Below, one piece after another: positions 17,938-27,989 of a stretch of 64,000 nucleotides of DNA. The translations under genes were made by a program, and so were the position numbers. The notes under the pieces are model-generated. The model saw only the letters and a list, made by a program, of their open reading frames with translations, had not been told where the DNA came from and ran no database searches. Positions within the stretch are counted from its first letter, which is position 1; the number at the start of each line of letters is the position of its first letter. Origin of the DNA: Palleronia sp. THAF1 (GTDB lineage Bacteria; Pseudomonadota; Alphaproteobacteria; Rhodobacterales; Rhodobacteraceae). The DNA lies in NCBI RefSeq assembly GCF_009363795.1, contig NZ_CP045420.1, forward strand, positions 1,159,001 to 1,223,000. Reading direction: 5' to 3'.

Positions 17938-19377
17938 CTAGACGGATGCGTGTCGAGGCCCGGCCTCTATCGCATCCGTTATCCGGGCCAGTGTTTCGTC
18001 CCGGCCCAGGACCATCATCATGTCGAAGACGCTTGGGGTGGCCGTCCGACCGGCCAAAGATGCCCGCAGGGGGGCGGCAATCTTGCCCAGTCCCAGCCCG
18101 CGTTCCTCGGCGATCCGGGCCGCCACGGCCTCGAGCGCATCGCGATCCCAGCTAGCATTATGCAGGTGCGGCGTCAATTCGCCCAAGATCTCCAGCGCCG
18201 TAGCGTCAAGCGCCTTGGTGGCCTTCGGTTCGGGCACGATTGGGCGGGAGGTCATCGCGAAATGCGCCTTGTCCAGCAGATCGCCCAGTTTCTTCACGCT
18301 GCCCTTGATGATCGGCAGAGCGGCTTCCAGCCCGTCGGCCTCGGCATCCTGCAATGGCGCAAGCCCCGCCGCAACACGCCACTGAGACACCGCGACCATC
18401 AAATCGCCATCCGGCATCTGCGCGATGTGCTGGCCCGACACATGGTCCAGCTTCTTGAAGTCCAGCCGTGCGGGTGACTTGCCGATTCCCGGCAGGTCGA
18501 ACCACTCCAGCGCCTGATCGGTGTCGAAGACCTCGTCATCGCCGTGGCTCCAACCCAGCCGGGCCAGATAGTTGCGCATGGCAGTGGCGGGGTAGCCCAT
18601 GGCCACGTAGTCCTCGACCCCCAGCGCGCCGTGCCGCTTGGACAACTTCTTGCCGTCCTCCCCATGGATCAGAGGGATATGAGCGTAGACGGGCAGGGGC
18701 CAGCCCATCGCGCGGTACACCAGCATCTGCCGCGCGGCATTGTTCAGGTGATCGTCGCCCCGGATCACATGGGTCACGCCCATGTCGTGATCGTCCACGA
18801 CAACGGCCAGCATATAGGTCGGTGTCCCGTCAGAGCGCAGCACGATCATGTCGTCGAGCTGATCGTTGCGGACCGTCACGTCGCCCTGAACTTCGTCCTT
18901 TATGACCGTCTCACCGTCCAGCGGTGCCTTCACACGGATGGCGTAGGGCGCATTGGGATGGGTTTCGGGATCGGCGTCGCGCCAAGGAGAGCGAAACAGG
19001 GTGGAGCGTCCCTCGGCCCGCGCCGCTTCGCGGAAGGCTTCTATTTCCTCTTGCGTTGCGAAGCACTTATAGGCCGAACCTGATGCAAGCATCGCCTGTG
19101 CCACTTCGGCATGGCGGTCGGCCTGTTCAGCTTGACTGACGATTTCACCGTCGTGGTCCAGTCCCAGCCACGCCATGCCTGCCACGATGGCGTCGGTGGC
19201 GGCCTGGGTCGAACGTGCCTTGTCGGTATCTTCGATCCGGATCAGGAACCGCCCCCCGCGCCCCCGCGCGTACAGCCAGTTGAACAGCGCGGTGCGCGCG
19301 GTGCCGACGTGCATGAAGCCGGTCGGCGATGGCGCGATCCGCGTCACGACCGGCGCGGAAACGAGGGCGTTAACCAT
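17938..19377 (-). CDS. gltX: Glutamate--tRNA ligase
   Basis: 479 residues. Class I aminoacyl-tRNA synthetase charging tRNA-Glu (and often tRNA-Gln in alphaproteobacteria, with later amidation). The HIGH-type motif is [14 protein letters not shown] near residue 15 and the KMSKS-type motif is [11 protein letters not shown]. The zinc-binding cysteines of some GluRS are not evident. The open frame can start at TTG 19401; ATG 19377 ([18 protein letters not shown]) is preferred. Alphaproteobacteria often have two gltX copies and this may be either one. Divergent from comEC. Confidence 0.95.
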   Translation of the reverse strand: MVNALVSAPVVTRIAPSPTGFMHVGTARTALFNWLYARGRGGRFLIRIEDTDKARSTQAATDAIVAGMAWLGLDHDGEIVSQAEQADRHAEVAQAMLASGSAYKCFATQEEIEAFREAARAEGRSTLFRSPWRDADPETHPNAPYAIRVKAPLDGETVIKDEVQGDVTVRNDQLDDMIVLRSDGTPTYMLAVVVDDHDMGVTHVIRGDDHLNNAARQMLVYRAMGWPLPVYAHIPLIHGEDGKKLSKRHGALGVEDYVAMGYPATAMRNYLARLGWSHGDDEVFDTDQALEWFDLPGIGKSPARLDFKKLDHVSGQHIAQMPDGDLMVAVSQWRVAAGLAPLQDAEADGLEAALPIIKGSVKKLGDLLDKAHFAMTSRPIVPEPKATKALDATALEILGELTPHLHNASWDRDALEAVAARIAEERGLGLGKIAAPLRASLAGRTATPSVFDMMMVLGRDETLARITDAIEAGPRHASV

Positions 19378-19441
19378 TGTGTAACCAGTCTTTGGGATCA
19401 ATCGACGCGAGGTTTAGGCAACTGGCGCAGGGGAGACAAGG

Positions 19442-21505
19442 GTGGAGCGGCTGGCATCCATGGCGCGGCTGGACCACCAGCGCGGGGCGCTGTTTCCATG
19501 GGTGCCTGTGTGCCTGGGGATTGGCATTGGGGGCTACTTCACGCTGCCTGTAGAGCCGTCGTCGATGGCGTGGGCGGGGCTTGCCGTTGTCTTGGCTTTG
19601 GGGATTGGCGCGCTGTGCCTGGGCGCATGGCGCTGGCCGTGGATTGCGGCCTTGGTCCTGATCGGGACTGGCGCGGGCCTTGGCGGGATACGCACCGCGA
19701 CGGTCGAAGCGCCGGTGCTGGCGTTCCGATACTACGGCCCCGTCGAGGGGCGCATCGTCAAGATCGACCGATCCGGATCGGACGCCGTGCGGCTAACGCT
19801 CGACCGCGTGGTGCTGGAACGCACGGTGCCCGAACGCGTACCGGACCGCGTGCGCATCTCATTGCATGGCGACGAGCAGTGGCTGGACCCGGCCCCCGGC
19901 CAGATCATCGGCATCACCGGGCATCTATCGGCCCCTGATGGCCCGATAGAGCCCGGCGGCTTCGATTTCCGGCGCATGGCCTGGTTCGACCGGATCGGGG
20001 CGGTCGGGTACTCTCGCACGCCCGCTGTCCTGTTGGAGCCGCCAGGCTCGGCGCTTCCCATCGCGCGGCTGCGTGCGCGCATCGCGACCGGCGTTCGTGC
20101 TGCATTGCCGGGGGACACCGGCGCTTTCGCAGCGGGGATCACCACTGGCGACCGATCCGGCATCGCGGCAGAGACTTTGGACGCGCTGCGCGTGTCCAAC
20201 CTTGCGCATCTGTTGGCGATCTCAGGGCTTCACATGGGCCTTTTGACCAGCGTTGTCTTCGGCCTTTTGCGATTTTTGCTAGCGCTGCCGTCGAGCATCG
20301 CCCTCAACTGGCCCATCAAGTCCATCGCGGCAGGCGGCGCTCTTGCGGCAGGCGCGTTCTATCTGGCGTTGTCCGGAGGCAATGTGGCCACCCAGCGAGC
20401 TTTCGTCATGGCGGCGGTCATCCTTGTCGCCGTAATGCTGGGCCGCCGTGCGATGACCCTGCGCGCTGTGGCGGTCGCGGCGACCCTGATCTTGGTGTGG
20501 CGACCGGAAGCGATGTCCGAGCCAGGCTTCCAGATGTCGTTCTCCGCCACCGTGGCCCTGGTCTGGGTGTTCCGCCTGCTGCGCGACAAGGGCCTTGGCA
20601 GCGGCGTGGTGCGCTGGGTCGCAACCCTTGTGATTTCCTCTGCAATTGCAGGTGCGGCGACGGCTCCTTTCGGAGCGGCACACTTCAACCAGCTTTCGCA
20701 ATACGGGCTGATCGCGAACATTCTCTCGGTGCCGCTGATGGGAATCGTGGTCATGCCGGGCGCAGTACTGGCCGCGGTATTGGCACCCTTCGGATTGGCC
20801 TGGGTCGGCTTGGCAGTTATGGCCCCCGCGATCGACTGGATCCTGAGTGTCGCCATCTGGGTCGCTGCGCTGGAAGGCGCTGCGATCCCGATTATCGCCC
20901 CCGGTCCGTGGGTGCTGCCGCTATTGGCCGTGGGAGCGCTTTTCGTGATCTTATGGCGCGGACAGGCGCGCTGGATCGGTTTGACCCCGGTGGCGCTGGC
21001 TTTCCTGCTATGGTCCGACGTCGAGCGTCCGGCAGTGCTGATCGACTCGCAGGGGGCATTGGTTGGCGTCATGACATCCGAAGGCCGTGCGCTGTCCAAG
21101 CCACGCGGCGGCAGCTTTGCTGCGCGTGTTTGGCTGGAAAATGACGGTGACAGGGTCGACCAACTGACGGCGGCAAATCGCTGGGTTGATGGTATCGGAC
21201 TCTTCGCAAATGGTATGGCAGCAACCCAAAGGACAACACTCGCGACAAACAAGATCGAAGGGGAGCTGACAGTCTTGCATATCCACGGTCGCGACAATGC
21301 TGCACGTGCGCTTGCGGCTTGCCATGAGGGCTATATCGTCGTCACGTCGGCGGAACTGGGCGAAAGACAGAAGAGAGACTGTTTGTTATTCGACCGCACC
21401 GTTCTGGCTCGAACGGGAGCGATTTCTATCGGTAGTCAAAACGGGCGGACAACCGTTCACACCGTCTCGGACCAATCGGGCCAACGCCCTTGGACGCACC
21501 CTTAA
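19442..21505 (+). CDS. comEC: ComEC/Rec2 family DNA-uptake channel protein
   Basis: 687 residues. Inner-membrane channel for single-stranded DNA; ComEC is needed for uptake of GTA-borne DNA in Rhodobacter capsulatus. An N-terminal DUF4131-like region (residues about 20-170) is followed by the competence domain with [20 protein letters not shown] near residue 257, then about eight membrane segments to residue 520. The C-terminal 165 residues lack the HxHxDH metal motif of the beta-lactamase-like domain found in Bacillus ComEC. GTG at 19442 has GGGGAGACAAG upstream; ATG at 19460 is an alternative. The last 4 bases overlap lexA, which converges. Confidence 0.92.
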   Translation: MERLASMARLDHQRGALFPWVPVCLGIGIGGYFTLPVEPSSMAWAGLAVVLALGIGALCLGAWRWPWIAALVLIGTGAGLGGIRTATVEAPVLAFRYYGPVEGRIVKIDRSGSDAVRLTLDRVVLERTVPERVPDRVRISLHGDEQWLDPAPGQIIGITGHLSAPDGPIEPGGFDFRRMAWFDRIGAVGYSRTPAVLLEPPGSALPIARLRARIATGVRAALPGDTGAFAAGITTGDRSGIAAETLDALRVSNLAHLLAISGLHMGLLTSVVFGLLRFLLALPSSIALNWPIKSIAAGGALAAGAFYLALSGGNVATQRAFVMAAVILVAVMLGRRAMTLRAVAVAATLILVWRPEAMSEPGFQMSFSATVALVWVFRLLRDKGLGSGVVRWVATLVISSAIAGAATAPFGAAHFNQLSQYGLIANILSVPLMGIVVMPGAVLAAVLAPFGLAWVGLAVMAPAIDWILSVAIWVAALEGAAIPIIAPGPWVLPLLAVGALFVILWRGQARWIGLTPVALAFLLWSDVERPAVLIDSQGALVGVMTSEGRALSKPRGGSFAARVWLENDGDRVDQLTAANRWVDGIGLFANGMAATQRTTLATNKIEGELTVLHIHGRDNAARALAACHEGYIVVTSAELGERQKRDCLLFDRTVLARTGAISIGSQNGRTTVHTVSDQSGQRPWTHP

Positions 21506-22197
21506 TAGGTGCGAATCAATCCGACGAGCTTGCCCTGAACCGATACCTGATCCTCTCGGAAAACGCGCGTCTCGAAGGCGGCATTTGCGGCTTCCAGCGC
21601 GATCGAGCTGCCCTGACGGCGGAAGGTCTTCAGCGTCGCCTCGTAGCCTTCGACCACGGCTACTACCACATCGCCATTCTCAGCCACGGAGGTTTCGCGG
21701 ATCACCACGACATCGCCATCATTGATGCCAGCGTCGATCATCGACTCGCCTTTAACTTCCAGCGCATAATGTTGGCCGCGTCCAGACAACATCTGTGACG
21801 GCACCGCGACGTTGTGAGATACATCAGAGATAGCCTCAATCGGCAGACCGGCGGCGATACGGCCCACTAGCGGCAACTCTGTCGCCTGAACTTCTACCTG
21901 CCGTGCAGCAGACGGAGGAGGAGTATCCGGAAGATCGCCATCGATAACGCGTGGTGAGAAACCTGTTTGTTGCTTCTCCAAGCTCTCTGGCAATTTGACG
22001 ATTTCGATTGCGCGGGCACGATGGGCTAGGCGGCGAATGAACCCACGCTCTTCCAGGGCTGTGATCAATCGGTGGATTCCGGACTTGGATCGCAGATCCA
22101 GCGCCTCTTTCATTTCGTCGAACGATGGCGGAACGCCGTCACGCTGTAGCCGTTTGTTGATGAACGACAGAAGTTCCAGTTGCTTGCGCGTCAACAT
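21502..22197 (-). CDS. lexA: SOS repressor LexA
   Basis: 231 residues. The N-terminal winged helix spans about 1-65 ([20 protein letters not shown]). The self-cleavage site is Ala116-Gly117 in VGRIAAGLP. The serine-lysine dyad is Ser152 ([16 protein letters not shown]) and Lys190 (YEATLKTF). RecA filaments trigger cleavage and derepression of repair genes. LexA also influences GTA production in R. capsulatus. It is last in tyrS-trpC-moaC-moeA-lexA, and has its own SOS box in the gap to moeA, implying an internal autoregulated promoter. Confidence 0.97.
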   Translation of the reverse strand: MLTRKQLELLSFINKRLQRDGVPPSFDEMKEALDLRSKSGIHRLITALEERGFIRRLAHRARAIEIVKLPESLEKQQTGFSPRVIDGDLPDTPPPSAARQVEVQATELPLVGRIAAGLPIEAISDVSHNVAVPSQMLSGRGQHYALEVKGESMIDAGINDGDVVVIRETSVAENGDVVVAVVEGYEATLKTFRRQGSSIALEAANAAFETRVFREDQVSVQGKLVGLIRTY

Positions 22198-22230
22198 CGA
22201 GACTTGCCCTCCAAGGCCTTTTCCCGATGT

Positions 22231-22245
22231 GTTCTACGCCTGTTC
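22231..22245 (-). promoter_or_regulatory. LexA operator (SOS box) upstream of lexA
   Basis: GTTC (22231-22234), seven bases, GTTC (22242-22245): an exact match to the alphaproteobacterial SOS box GTTC-N7-GTTC (GAAC-N7-GAAC on the coding strand), 34 bases before the lexA start codon. It indicates autoregulation. Confidence 0.85.
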
Positions 22246-22263
22246 CCCTTACGTGTCAAGTCG

Positions 22264-23430
22264 TCACAGCGCGATAATTCGTACCTTATCCCCGATCTTT
22301 CGTTCCGGATCATGGGGTTGGCGTACAATTAGGACATCGGCCCGTGCGAGCAGGCCCAAGCGCGCGCTGTCTTGGCTGTCGAAGGCCGCCACACCGCCAT
22401 CGATCCGGTGGCCTCGCATGTAGTGGGCGCGCGGCCCATTGGTGGGCAGAGGGCTGGCAAGTGTCGCGGTTTCGACTGCCGTCGATGTCGGCTGGCCCAG
22501 CATGGCGCGGATCATTGGCAGGATGAAGATCGTTCCGCAGACCATTGAAGATACCGGGTTTCCGGGAAGTCCAATCATTGGGGTTCCGCCGATGCGGCCT
22601 GCCATCAAAGGCTTGCCAGGGCGCATTGCGATCTTGTAGAACGCGCGGTCCATGCCCCGATCTTCGGCCACTTTAGCGACCAAATCGTGGTCGCCCACAG
22701 ACGCGCCGCCGATCGTGACGATCAGGTCCGCACCCGCTGCCAAGTCGAAGGCTGTGGCGAGCGAGCTTTCGGTATCCCGCGCCACCGGCAAGCATCGTGC
22801 GACGCCGCCCTCGGCCTCGATCATCGCGGCCAGTCCAAAGGTGTTGGAGGTCACGATCTGATCCGCGTTCGGCGTTTCACCCGGCATGACGAGCTCGTCG
22901 CCCGTTGCGATCAGTGCGACCACGGGGCGACGGCGAACCAGAAGCTCGGAATGGTTCATCGCGGCCAGCAAGGCGATGTCTGCGGGTCGCAACGGGCCAG
23001 CAGGAGCGAAGCTTGTACCTTTGGTGAAATCCGTTCCGGCAGCACGGATGTGGGTGGCGGCGTCCATGTTCTGGCCGCACGTGATTACATCGCCATCGCG
23101 TGACACGTCTTCCTGAATGATGACGCGGACCGCACCATCGGGCACTGGCGCGCCGGTGAAGATGCGTACGGCTTGTCCGCAGCCTACAGCGCCTGAAAAT
23201 CCATGCCCTGCAGCGCTTTCGCCGATCACTGTTAAGGTGTCGCCTGGTTGTGGATCTTGAGCGACCGCGTAACCGTCCATCGCGGCTGCCGGAAAGGGGG
23301 GCTGGTCGCGCCGGGCGACGCAAGGCTCGGCAAGGATGCGGCCCGCTGCCTGTCGAAGCGGAACGCATTCGGCGCCCAACGGGCCAACCAAAGCGAGGAC
23401 CTTTTCCAGCGCCTCGGCGACTGTGATCAC
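22264..23430 (-). CDS. moeA: Molybdopterin molybdenumtransferase MoeA
   Basis: 388 residues. Inserts molybdate into adenylated molybdopterin to give the molybdenum cofactor. Blocks: [16 protein letters not shown] near residue 40, [10 protein letters not shown] near 92, [10 protein letters not shown] near 177, [13 protein letters not shown] near 240 and the [13 protein letters not shown] motif near 290. Start is GTG at 23430 (GTGATCACAG), overlapping the moaC stop. The gene is coupled to moaC upstream and followed by lexA. Confidence 0.95.
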   Translation of the reverse strand: MITVAEALEKVLALVGPLGAECVPLRQAAGRILAEPCVARRDQPPFPAAAMDGYAVAQDPQPGDTLTVIGESAAGHGFSGAVGCGQAVRIFTGAPVPDGAVRVIIQEDVSRDGDVITCGQNMDAATHIRAAGTDFTKGTSFAPAGPLRPADIALLAAMNHSELLVRRRPVVALIATGDELVMPGETPNADQIVTSNTFGLAAMIEAEGGVARCLPVARDTESSLATAFDLAAGADLIVTIGGASVGDHDLVAKVAEDRGMDRAFYKIAMRPGKPLMAGRIGGTPMIGLPGNPVSSMVCGTIFILPMIRAMLGQPTSTAVETATLASPLPTNGPRAHYMRGHRIDGGVAAFDSQDSARLGLLARADVLIVRQPHDPERKIGDKVRIIAL

Positions 23431-23903
23431 GGTTGCGCCTCGAATCGCCCGGACTTACCGCCATCTTTGTAAATCAGACGGATACCGCCGATTTCCATAT
23501 CCTTCTGAACCGCCTTGACCATGTCGTAGACGGTCAGGCAGGCGGTCGTAACGGCCGTCAGCGCTTCCATCTCGACGCCGGTCTGGCCAGCGGTCTTGAC
23601 TGTGGCAGAGATACGCAAGCCGGGCAGTTCGGCGTCCGGCTCGATAGTGACGGCGACCTTGGTGATCGGCAGGGGATGACACAACGGGATCAGATCGGCG
23701 GTGCGCTTTGCGCCCATGATCCCGGCAAGCCGTGCGACGCCTGCAACGTCACCTTTCTTCGCGCGGCCTTCGGTAATCATCTCAAGCGTTTGCGAAGACA
23801 TCTTTACGTAACCTTCGGCACGCGCCTCACGGGCGGTCGATGCCTTGTCAGATACATCGACCATATGGGCATGACCGTCGGAATCGAAGTGGGTCAGGCT
23901 CAT
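23427..23903 (-). CDS. moaC: Cyclic pyranopterin monophosphate synthase MoaC
   Basis: 158 residues, typical length. Works after MoaA in the first stage of molybdenum cofactor synthesis. [16 protein letters not shown] at the N-terminus, [15 protein letters not shown] near residue 67, and the [20 protein letters not shown] helix with KDMEIG near 130 are all diagnostic. It overlaps trpC by 4 bases upstream and moeA by 4 downstream, so the three are translationally coupled. Confidence 0.96.
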   Translation of the reverse strand: MSLTHFDSDGHAHMVDVSDKASTAREARAEGYVKMSSQTLEMITEGRAKKGDVAGVARLAGIMGAKRTADLIPLCHPLPITKVAVTIEPDAELPGLRISATVKTAGQTGVEMEALTAVTTACLTVYDMVKAVQKDMEIGGIRLIYKDGGKSGRFEAQP

Positions 23904-24694
23904 GCGGCGTGTCCAAGGATGGCGCGTGTTGCGGCGGCCACATCATCCTGCCGCATCAGACTCTCGCCGATCAAAAAGCGACGGACGCCATGGTCGGCCA
24001 TGGCTGCCAAGTCATCCGGGGTGAAGAGGCCAGATTCCGAGACGACGACCCGACCGCTTTCGACCCGTTTCGCCAGCGTTCGAGTGATGTCGAGAGAGGT
24101 GGAGAAATCGTGAAGATTGCGGTTGTTGATGCCGATCAGGGGGCTGCGCAGGCGGTGTGCGCGGTCCAGTTCCTCGGCGTCGTGAACCTCGATCAGCGCA
24201 TCCATACCCCAGTGGGTCGCGGCATCTTCGAGCTCCGCCGCCAATGTGTCATCGACCGAGGCCATGATGATCAGAATGCAATCAGCGCTAAGCGCGCGGG
24301 TCTCTGCGACTTGCCACGGATCGTAGAGGAAATCTTTACGAAGCACGGGTAGCGTACAAGCGGACCGTGCGGCGCGGAGGTAGTCTTCGTGGCCTTGAAA
24401 GCTTGGCGCGTCGGTCAGGACAGATAGGCAAGCGGCGCCACCAGCCTCATACGCCGCAGCGATGGAGGAAGGATCGAAATCTTCGCGGATCAAACCCTTG
24501 GAGGGGCTGGCTTTCTTGACCTCGGCAATCAGGCCGAAGGCGTCCTGCGCGTGGGTCGTCAATGCAGCGCCGAAAGGCCGGACAGGATCGGCGGTCTTGG
24601 CATCGGCTTCAACGGCAGAGAAAGGGTGCGCGGATTTCCGGGCCGCGATTTCCTCCAGCTTGTAGGCTTTGATGCGTTCCAGAACTGTGGCCAT
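23900..24694 (-). CDS. trpC: Indole-3-glycerol phosphate synthase
   Basis: 264 residues. A beta/alpha-barrel enzyme of tryptophan synthesis. [13 protein letters not shown] near residue 58 and [13 protein letters not shown] near 117 carry the catalytic lysines; [11 protein letters not shown] near 180 and [12 protein letters not shown] near 217 complete the active site. No trpD is adjacent: upstream lies tyrS, directly abutting. It overlaps moaC by 4 bases. Confidence 0.96.
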   Translation of the reverse strand: MATVLERIKAYKLEEIAARKSAHPFSAVEADAKTADPVRPFGAALTTHAQDAFGLIAEVKKASPSKGLIREDFDPSSIAAAYEAGGAACLSVLTDAPSFQGHEDYLRAARSACTLPVLRKDFLYDPWQVAETRALSADCILIIMASVDDTLAAELEDAATHWGMDALIEVHDAEELDRAHRLRSPLIGINNRNLHDFSTSLDITRTLAKRVESGRVVVSESGLFTPDDLAAMADHGVRRFLIGESLMRQDDVAAATRAILGHAA

Positions 24695-25936
24695 TCAGCT
24701 TTCCACCGTGACACGTGCATGGCGTTTGCGGCCCGCAGACAGTTTGATGGGCAAGGCGTCCGCGCCGACCATAAGACCTGCGTCGGTGACTGGGTCGTCA
24801 TTCAGCTTGGCGCCGCCCTCTGCGATCAGGCGTTTGGCTTCCTTGCCGGATCCCGACAGGCCCGCGCGCACAAATAGCTGCACGATGGACACACCGCCGG
24901 CGGCCTCTACCGCCGTCAGCGCGACGGTGGGCAGGTCATCGCCAGTGCCGCCTTCTTCAAATACCTTGCGCGCGGTTTCGCGGGCGGCTTCGGCTGCGGC
25001 GCGGCCGTGGCATAGCGCAGTGACCTCGTCGGCGAGGATCGCTTTGGCCTCGTTGATCTCGGCCCCTTCCAGCGCGCCCAGGCGGTCGCATTCGTCCACC
25101 GGCAGCTCTGTGTATAGTTTGGCGAAGCGGCCCACGTCGGCGTCGGTGGTGTTGCGCCAAAATTGCCAGAACTCGTAGGGCGACAGCATGTCGGCGTTCA
25201 GCCAGATCGCGCCTTGCGCCGACTTGCCCATCTTGCGCCCGTCGCTGGTGGTCAGCAGTGGAGAGGTCAGACCGAAGATTTCTGTCTCGGCGACGCGGCG
25301 CGTAAGGTCGATACCGTTGACGATGTTGCCCCACTGATCCGAGCCGCCCATTTGCAACATGCAACCGTAGCGACGGTTCAACTCAAGAAAATCGTAGGCC
25401 TGCAGAATCATGTAGTTGAATTCGAGAAACGACAGTGACTGTTCGCGGTCGAGCCTCGACTTCACACTCTCGAACGCCAACATCCGGTTGACGCTGAAAT
25501 GCCGCCCAATGTCACGAAGGAAATCGAGGTAGTTGAGACCGTCGAGCCATTCGGCGTTGTTCAGCATTAGGGCAGCATCATCGCCGTAGTCGATGTACTT
25601 GGCGAAGACGGCCTGAATCCCTGCGATATTGGAATCGATCTGTTCGGGGCCGAGAAGCGGGCGCTCGTCGGACCGGAAGCTGGGATCGCCGACTTTCGTG
25701 GTGCCGCCGCCCATCAGCGTGATCGGCTGACCGCCGGTCTTCTGCAGCCAACGCAGCATCATGATTTGGATGAGCGAGCCGACGTGCAGCGACGTCGCGG
25801 TCGCGTCGAAGCCGATGTAAGCGGGCATCCGGCCTTTCAGCAAAGCTTCGTCCAGCCCTTGCAGATCGGTGCATCCGTGGACAAAGCCCCGTTCGAGCAT
25901 GATGTGCAGGAAGTCCGATTTTGGCTGGTAGGTCAT
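24695..25936 (-). CDS. tyrS: Tyrosine--tRNA ligase
   Basis: 413 residues. Class I synthetase. [20 protein letters not shown] near residue 42 holds the HIGH-type motif, [11 protein letters not shown] near 190 is the TyrRS substrate site, and [13 protein letters not shown] near 232 is the KMSKS-type motif. The C-terminal S4-like RNA-binding domain is [15 protein letters not shown] near 360. The frame is open for 240 further codons upstream (to 26656), but that is the antisense of anmK; ATG 25936 ([12 protein letters not shown]) is the start. trpC begins immediately after its stop. Divergent from anmK. Confidence 0.96.
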   Translation of the reverse strand: MTYQPKSDFLHIMLERGFVHGCTDLQGLDEALLKGRMPAYIGFDATATSLHVGSLIQIMMLRWLQKTGGQPITLMGGGTTKVGDPSFRSDERPLLGPEQIDSNIAGIQAVFAKYIDYGDDAALMLNNAEWLDGLNYLDFLRDIGRHFSVNRMLAFESVKSRLDREQSLSFLEFNYMILQAYDFLELNRRYGCMLQMGGSDQWGNIVNGIDLTRRVAETEIFGLTSPLLTTSDGRKMGKSAQGAIWLNADMLSPYEFWQFWRNTTDADVGRFAKLYTELPVDECDRLGALEGAEINEAKAILADEVTALCHGRAAAEAARETARKVFEEGGTGDDLPTVALTAVEAAGGVSIVQLFVRAGLSGSGKEAKRLIAEGGAKLNDDPVTDAGLMVGADALPIKLSAGRKRHARVTVES

Positions 25937-26001
25937 CGGTGTTTGTGGTCCTTTTTCGGCGCGTGTCCCGCTATAGCGGTGCGGTTCAGGAGTGAAAACC
26001 C

Positions 26002-27126
26002 ATGTTGAAAGAGGCGCTGAAGCGCGGCCCCGTCTGGGCGCTTGGCACGATGTCGGGCACGTCGCTCGATGGTGTGGATGCAGCGATGGTTCTGACGGAC
26101 GGCGCCGATGTGTTCGGGTTCGGTGAAACGGCGTACCGCGCTTATTCTGAAAAGGAGCGGGATGTTTTAGCCGCTGCTTTGGGCCAATGGGACGATCTGG
26201 AGGCAGCATCGCAGGTCGTCGAGGGCGCGCATGCCGAGGTCTTGTCCGATATCGCGGGCGCAGACGTGATCGGGTTCCATGGGCAGACGACGGCGCATGA
26301 TCCGGGCGGTCGTGGGACCTGCCAGATCGGTGACGGTCGCCTGCTGGCCCATGTGCTCGACACGCCGGTCGTTTGGGATTTTCGGTCCGCAGACGTGGCA
26401 ATGGGCGGGCAGGGTGCGCCCTTGGCGCCGTTCTTTCACCATGCCGCGCTACGGTTTGTGGGCGTGACCGAGCCATCGGTCGTGCTGAATCTTGGTGGGG
26501 TCGGGAACCTGACGTTCGTGAACCCAAGCATTGCGGTGCCTTCGGAGGCGGGGGCGTGCTTGGCCTTCGATACGGGCCCGGCAAACGCGCCGTTGAACGA
26601 TTTGATGCAGGTTCGGCTAAAGCGCGGATACGATGAGGATGGCGCGTTGGCCGCAAGAGGTATGCCGGGCGAAGCCGTTTTGGAGCGTCTCGCCAAGCAG
26701 GCCTTCTTTCGCAAGATCCCGCCGAAGTCGCTGGACAGGGATGATTTCGCTTGGCTGAATGAGGCTGTCGCGCCGCTTCCGGATGCGGATGCCGCGGCGA
26801 CCCTCACGGCGGCGGTGGCAGTCAGCGTTGCTTTGGCGATGGAACATCTGCCTGCGGCTCCTGCGCGCATTCTGGTGACCGGGGGCGGACGCAAGAATAC
26901 GGTGATGATGGATATGATCGCGAAGCGGACCGGGCTTTCGACGGTGCCAATCGAAGAGGTCGGCTTAAATGGCGATATGCTGGAGGCGCAGGCGTTTGCG
27001 TATCTGGCGGTGCGCGCCTTGCGGGGCTGGCCGACCAGCGGACCCGGCACGACTGGCGTGCCAGCGGCGGTCGGTGGCGGCGTCGTCAGTTATCCGGGTG
27101 ACATTCTGGATCTTGCGGCTGGTTAG
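26002..27126 (+). CDS. anmK: Anhydro-N-acetylmuramic acid kinase
   Basis: 374 residues. Phosphorylates and opens 1,6-anhydroMurNAc released by lytic transglycosylases during wall recycling. N-terminal ATPase motif [14 protein letters not shown] at residue 15, [13 protein letters not shown] near 90, [12 protein letters not shown] near 160, [12 protein letters not shown] near 190 and [12 protein letters not shown] near 290. Divergent from tyrS across 65 bases. Its end meets the terminator of the Hint gene on the other strand. Confidence 0.95.
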   Translation: MLKEALKRGPVWALGTMSGTSLDGVDAAMVLTDGADVFGFGETAYRAYSEKERDVLAAALGQWDDLEAASQVVEGAHAEVLSDIAGADVIGFHGQTTAHDPGGRGTCQIGDGRLLAHVLDTPVVWDFRSADVAMGGQGAPLAPFFHHAALRFVGVTEPSVVLNLGGVGNLTFVNPSIAVPSEAGACLAFDTGPANAPLNDLMQVRLKRGYDEDGALAARGMPGEAVLERLAKQAFFRKIPPKSLDRDDFAWLNEAVAPLPDADAAATLTAAVAVSVALAMEHLPAAPARILVTGGGRKNTVMMDMIAKRTGLSTVPIEEVGLNGDMLEAQAFAYLAVRALRGWPTSGPGTTGVPAAVGGGVVSYPGDILDLAAG

Positions 27127-27173
27127 AAGCTCTGAGGCGATGACGCCCGGCCAACGCCCCCGACTCGCCCACG

Positions 27174-27194
27174 AAAAAGGGCGCCGCAGCGCCC
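27174..27194 (-). terminator. Terminator after the Hint-domain gene
   Basis: On the minus strand GGGCGC pairs with GCGCCC around a 4-base loop and runs into five T residues, 26 bases beyond the stop codon of the Hint-domain gene. Confidence 0.6.
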
Positions 27195-27219
27195 TGTTCG
27201 GTTCCGATGATCCGGAGGG

Positions 27220-27699
27220 TCAGTCCACCATTTCCACAGTGGTTTCCATCGGCAGTTCGCAACCTTCAGCGTAGATGACCTGCGGGGTGTCGAAGACCAG
27301 CGCGAAGGTGCGCAGGTTGGCGGTCGTCTTGGCGGCGATGTATTCGCCATCGGCCAAACGCTTGGCGGGAATGATGGCCTGATCTGCACCGTATAGTGCC
27401 TGAGCACGCCAGTCACGCAGCAAAAGCGGCTGGTCGGCGGCCATCGTGATGTCTTCCTCGGGGCGGTCGTGTCCGAGGGCAGAGGCCTTGATGGTGACGG
27501 CTTCGACGCCTTCACGCTCGACCATGTGGATGCCGCGCAGGGGGCGGACGCCTTGGCGGGTGATGATGCGATCCCCAGGCTGCAGGAATTCCACCGCGAT
27601 CTGTCCATCCAACGTCATGACGCGGGTGCCGGCGGCCAGACCCGTCTGGGTGCGGGTGCGGGCGGTGCCTTGGACGGTCTTCGGTGCGATCTGGGTCAT
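27220..27699 (-). CDS. Stand-alone Hint (Hedgehog/intein-type) domain protein
   Basis: 159 residues. Block GLAAGTRVMTLDGQIAVEFL followed by QPGDRIITRQGVRPLRGI matches the Hint_2 domain common in Rhodobacterales, usually at the C-terminus of secreted calcium-binding proteins. Here it is nearly the whole protein, with only about 20 residues before it. No cysteine at the splice position is obvious, so self-cleavage is doubtful. ATG 27699 has GGAG eight bases upstream; the ATG at 27723 lacks a site. Function unknown. Confidence 0.75.
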   Translation of the reverse strand: MTQIAPKTVQGTARTRTQTGLAAGTRVMTLDGQIAVEFLQPGDRIITRQGVRPLRGIHMVEREGVEAVTIKASALGHDRPEEDITMAADQPLLLRDWRAQALYGADQAIIPAKRLADGEYIAAKTTANLRTFALVFDTPQVIYAEGCELPMETTVEMVD

Positions 27700-27881
27700 C
27701 GGGGTGTCTCCGTTGCGTTGCATCCTGTCTTACCCCCGAATGTGTCAAAAATGGGTTACCGATGGTCCCATTTCCGGGCCGCGTCTTCTTTTCGCTGCCG
27801 CTTTTTCCGCTCGCATCCCCCAAACCCCTTTGCTAGAGAGGCGCAGAATTTTCGGGGGCGCGGTCGCGCCCTTGTAGTTAT

Positions 27882-27966
27882 GCGGATGTGGCGGAACTGG
27901 TAGACGCACTTGGTTTAGGTCCAAGCGCCGCAAGGCGTGGGGGTTCGAGTCCCTTCATCCGCACCA
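27882..27966 (+). tRNA. tRNA-Leu (anticodon UAG)
   Basis: Class II tRNA with acceptor GCGGATG pairing CATCCGC, discriminator A and encoded CCA (27964-27966). The anticodon stem CTTGG/CCAAG encloses loop TTTAGGT, anticodon TAG, reading CUN leucine codons. A long variable arm CGCCGCAAGGCG and T-loop GTTCGAGTC are present. It lies 23 bases upstream of tig, same strand. Confidence 0.97.
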
Positions 27967-27989
27967 AAGACGACAGGAAAGAGGGCGAC

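Noticed and set aside
19370-19384. CtrA-like box TTAA-N7-GTAA at the gltX start
   Set aside because: The second half-site has a mismatch (GTAA for TTAA) and it overlaps the gltX start codon; too weak to claim.
25937-26656. N-terminal extension of TyrS (653-codon frame)
   Set aside because: Antisense to anmK and proline/arginine-rich; normal TyrS starts at 25936.
27882-27966. tRNA-Leu as an integration site for an island
   Set aside because: No repeat of the tRNA 3' end was noticed downstream and tig follows directly; neighbouring genes are core.
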